Assembly (NCBI RefSeq): GCF_015732185.1
Contig: NZ_WIQM01000008.1
Location: 62,001 to 126,000 of the forward strand
Length of the DNA: 64,000 nucleotides
Source: Pectinatus haikarae
GTDB lineage: Bacteria; Bacillota; Negativicutes; Selenomonadales; Selenomonadaceae
Direction: 5' to 3'
Under the pieces are notes generated by a model. The model searched no databases, was not told the DNA's origin, and saw only the letters and a list, made by a program, of their open reading frames with translations. This document shows positions 61,572 to 64,000 of this stretch, piece by piece. Position 1 is the first letter of the stretch. Each line of letters begins with the position of its first letter. Both the position numbers and the translations under genes were made by a program.

Positions 61572-62738
61572 ATGAAAAATTTTTCCCAGAAAAACTTCAA
61601 GACATTATCTGCCGTATTATGCATTGCCCTCACCATGTCTTCTACCACTGTCACATTTGCGGATGCTGCCATAACGACCGGCACATCAGTTGTTTCCGCA
61701 GGTGACTCCATAGCCGGCAATGCACTGCAGGATAAGCTCTCCGCGTCCGAAAAGGCAATTTACGGCACACCGCAGACAGGTGCAATAATGGACAGACTGA
61801 ATAAGCTTGAACGTGATTATTATGGTGAACATAAAAGCAGCAGCCTTTCTGCACGTATAGACAGTATTTACGGTCAGATATTCGATAATAACTACGCTCC
61901 TTCGGCAATAGCACAAATGAATGGCATAGAATGGACTTTAATGCATCAGGTGTCCATGCATTCTATCAGCCAGCGGCTTGCCGATTTAGAAAATACACTG
62001 TACGGCAAGGCAAAAGACGGTACTTTTTATAATCGCATGTTGTCTCTCGGCAGCGCTGCTTTCGGCACTTCACAGCAGGCCATTCCGCTCTCGCATACCC
62101 TGGTGCCAGCGAATACTCTGATAAAAATAAAACTTATCACTCCAATCAATTCGGAAACGATGAAAGCCAGCGACGAAATAAAGTATCAAATTGCCGAGGA
62201 TGTCATATCTAACGGCAGCCTTGTTTTTGCTGCGGGAGGTCTCGGTGAAGGACATGTTACCAGTGTGCAGACGGCAAAAAATTTTGGTCGCGACGGCAAA
62301 GTCAATATTGATTTTGAACAGACACAGGCGTTTGACGGTACCATGGTCGAAACAATTCTGGGTGAAAAAGCAAAAGAAGAAATGAAATCTGAAGCCATGG
62401 CTGCCGGGGCCAGCATTGCCGGTATTGCTCTTCTCGGCCCTATCGGCATCGTCGGCGGACTCTTCGTCAAGGGAAAGAATATTGATTTGCCCGCGGGAAC
62501 TGAACTTTTTATCCAAACCAAATCAGATATGACTCTCTATGGTGTAAAAACCAACGGTGCTTCAACAGACAACGCTCTTGTTTCTGCCGCTCAAACAGTC
62601 AGCCAGTCCAATTCGTCTTCAGAAGATATATTAAGCGAGCGCTCTGACAACAGCAATTCTTCGGCAGTGGCTTCAAATACAGCGACGCTCAGCCAATATA
62701 ATTCCGGTTCGCAAAATGATCTGAAGGAACATCTATAA
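61572..62738 (+). CDS. Exported protein with YG-containing repeats
   Basis: This 388-residue exported protein has a signal peptide (LSAVLCIALTMSSTTVTFA, likely cut before DAA). The first ~160 mature residues carry imperfect repeats of the form LxxLExxxYGxxxxxxxxxRxxxL (LSASEKAIYGTPQTG, LNKLERDYYGEHKSSS, LADLENTLYGKAKDG, GSAAFGTSQ). Next comes a beta-rich part with IKIKLITPINSETMKASDEI and a Gly-rich hydrophobic segment (ASIAGIALLGPIGIVGGLFV). The C-terminal ~70 residues are Ser/Asn-rich. ATG 61572 follows AAAGGGGA. It is likely an envelope protein; the function is unknown. A strong terminator follows. Confidence 0.7.
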   Translation: MKNFSQKNFKTLSAVLCIALTMSSTTVTFADAAITTGTSVVSAGDSIAGNALQDKLSASEKAIYGTPQTGAIMDRLNKLERDYYGEHKSSSLSARIDSIYGQIFDNNYAPSAIAQMNGIEWTLMHQVSMHSISQRLADLENTLYGKAKDGTFYNRMLSLGSAAFGTSQQAIPLSHTLVPANTLIKIKLITPINSETMKASDEIKYQIAEDVISNGSLVFAAGGLGEGHVTSVQTAKNFGRDGKVNIDFEQTQAFDGTMVETILGEKAKEEMKSEAMAAGASIAGIALLGPIGIVGGLFVKGKNIDLPAGTELFIQTKSDMTLYGVKTNGASTDNALVSAAQTVSQSNSSSEDILSERSDNSNSSAVASNTATLSQYNSGSQNDLKEHL

Positions 62739-62789
62739 TTTAAATAGATAAGGACCGATAACTGCCCTTTGCTCAATCGCATCCAAAGA

Positions 62790-62838
62790 CAAAGGCTTGA
62801 ATGGACATGTACGATCTGTCCATTCAAGCCTTTGTTTT
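62790..62838 (+). terminator. Strong terminator with an 18-bp stem
   Basis: Arms 62790-62807 and 62817-62834 are perfect reverse complements around a loop of 9, followed by TTTT. Confidence 0.9.
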
Positions 62839-62958
62839 ATCTTATAAAAATAATCCCTGAATACGAAACAGCAGAACACCTGCCCGAATTTATAATACCT
62901 TTTTATATGCATTCTGCCGGCATTGCAATCAAAATGCTGACGTGGTATCTTAATGTTA

Positions 62959-62986
62959 TTGGTTTTTATATTTTTTACTATATAAT
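62959..62986 (+). promoter_or_regulatory. Possible promoter for the DUF362-like gene
   Basis: TTGGTT (62959-62964) and TATAAT (62981-62986) are 16 nt apart, just before the last gene. Confidence 0.45.
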
Positions 62987-63004
62987 ACCCGAGGATGATG
63001 TATT

Positions 63005-64000
63005 TTGATAAAAACATTTTTTATATTTTTGCCTGCCATTCTGCTGGCATATCTGATCATCACCAATATCAATTTTTCGGCAGGAAAACAGCTGCTGACG
63101 GATTTTATATCTCCGCAGGAAAAAACAAAATTAGTCAATATTGCCAATACTTCCAGCGGCTCTTTTCAAGATATAATTTATCATAACAGGCAATCTGCCT
63201 TCCCTTATCATGAACCATACGGCTCTGGGATTGGCATATATCCCGGCCGCGTGGTCTGGGCTCATGATCCGGCCAGTGTCCGATGGGATGGTAACGGCTA
63301 TTGGTGGAATACAGAGCATTTCGATAAAAATGCAATCCTCCAGATGGTGGAAAAAAGTATAACCTCGCTCACAGGGACAAATAATGCCTCTGCCGGATGG
63401 AATATGCTTTTCACAAAGCATAATGAAATGCAGGGCATCCTGACAGGCTACACGCCGGGCCAGAAAATAGCCATAAAAGTAAATCTTAACGGCACATCCG
63501 AATACAGCGAAGACAGCTCGGGCAATACACAGATAAGTTATGCCAATCCAGTTTTATTAAAAGCAGTTTTAATATCATTAGCCGACAGTGCCGGTGTGCA
63601 TCCTGAAGACATCTCAGTGTACGATGTCTCACGGATTTTTCCTAAATATATGATCGCCATGTGTACCGAGGGAAAACTTAATGGTATACATTTCATTGGC
63701 AGAGACAATGCCGCAGCCGACAAGAATACACCTCTGATCTGGTCGCAGAAGTTTGACGGCAGTGATGTTGTCAGCTATCTTCCGACAGTCGTGACAGAAG
63801 CATCCTATATTATCAATCTGGCCAATTTAAAGGGACACAGCTGGGGCATATCCCTGTGTGCTAAAAATAATTTTGGTTCATTTATGAACGACAACTATGT
63901 TCGCCCTCCTGTCGGCGCCAATCTTCATCCATTTATGACAGACAAAAAAATGGACGCCTACACGCCTTTGGTCGATTTGATGGCCAACAGTCAGCTGGGC
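63005..64000 (+). CDS. Exported DUF362-like protein, 3' end outside window
   Basis: The frame stays open to the window end (332 codons visible). It begins with TTG at 63005 after GAGGATGAT, followed by a membrane/signal segment (LIKTFFIFLPAILLAYLIIT). The body has GQKIAIKVNLNGTS, NPVLLKAVLISLADSAGVHP, DISVYDVSR and VTEASYIINLANLKGHSWGI, then SLCAKNNFGSF, a pattern of DUF362 proteins. In this family the domain is sometimes followed by ferredoxin clusters; none is visible in the part shown. No function is firmly known for such proteins. Confidence 0.75.
   Translation, partial: MIKTFFIFLPAILLAYLIITNINFSAGKQLLTDFISPQEKTKLVNIANTSSGSFQDIIYHNRQSAFPYHEPYGSGIGIYPGRVVWAHDPASVRWDGNGYWWNTEHFDKNAILQMVEKSITSLTGTNNASAGWNMLFTKHNEMQGILTGYTPGQKIAIKVNLNGTSEYSEDSSGNTQISYANPVLLKAVLISLADSAGVHPEDISVYDVSRIFPKYMIAMCTEGKLNGIHFIGRDNAAADKNTPLIWSQKFDGSDVVSYLPTVVTEASYIINLANLKGHSWGISLCAKNNFGSFMNDNYVRPPVGANLHPFMTDKKMDAYTPLVDLMANSQLG

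Noticed and set aside
62769-63008. 79-residue plus-strand frame after the YG-repeat gene
   Set aside because: It starts inside the terminator and has no ribosome-binding site. The region reads as terminator plus promoter.
1-64000. CRISPR array
   Set aside because: No regularly spaced short direct repeats were seen. The only strong direct repeats are the two paralogue upstream regions.

Overview
The window looks like the chromosome of a diderm, anaerobic Firmicute of the Negativicutes type (Selenomonas, Megamonas or Pectinatus relatives). This is inferred from the gene mix and not from a marker gene. It combines Firmicute traits (strong AGGAGG-type Shine-Dalgarno sites, frequent TTG/GTG starts, mannose-family PTS with a LevR-type regulator, a TcdR/UviA-like sigma factor) with outer-membrane traits (an RND efflux pump with adaptor and a CsgG-like exported protein). 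All gene calls come from reading motifs and context; no database search was possible.

Layout. 1-2485: the 3' part of comEC, then holA. 2643-7627: a futalosine-pathway menaquinone cluster (two MqnE-like and one MqnC-like radical SAM enzymes, and an MTA-phosphorylase-like protein), ending in a CsgG-like exported protein. 7738-8661: an exported M23 endopeptidase. 8766-14355: a modular glutamate synthase encoded by three genes, preceded by a consensus promoter and a leader RNA with an attenuator-like terminator. 14482-16726: a scar region with nested IS256/IS110 relics, an exported hypothetical protein and another IS256 relic. 16728-19775: N-acetylglucosamine PTS and deacetylase (crr-like IIA, nagA, nagE). 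19951-29469: tetrapyrrole synthesis by the C5 route (hemL, hemB, cobA-hemD fusion, hemC, hemA, precorrin-2 dehydrogenase), interrupted by a polar amino-acid ABC transporter with its own promoter. 29695-29771: tRNA-Pro(GGG). 29913-33245: a pyridoxine/HMP kinase-like gene, ridA, and a TetR-MFS drug-export pair. 33290-37671: RND pump and adaptor. 38038-41147: a small exported protein, a GGDEF relic, rfbB and two CheX-type proteins.

41310-47356 is the least ordinary region. It has two mosaic tandem paralogues of unknown family with duplicated upstream regions, and a PPC-like protein without a signal peptide. It also has an endolysin-like amidase without a signal peptide, a 50-residue one-helix holin-like membrane protein, and a divergent TcdR/UviA-like sigma factor. 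I propose it as a candidate sigma-controlled, holin/endolysin-assisted protein release locus.

47496-54642: a sigma-54-promoted operon (2-hydroxyacid dehydrogenase, KDPG aldolase, mannose-family PTS IIA/IIB/IIC/IID) with its LevR-like activator, probably for a sugar acid or related compound. 54694-59938: galM, cobD, pduX, rfbC and ugd (aminopropanol arm of cobalamin synthesis plus surface-sugar nucleotides). 60463-64000: a TSCPD protein, a PHP phosphoesterase, an exported protein with YG-containing repeats, and a truncated DUF362-like exported protein.

The biosynthetic parts fit an anaerobe that makes menaquinone by the futalosine route, tetrapyrroles from glutamate, and cobalamin.
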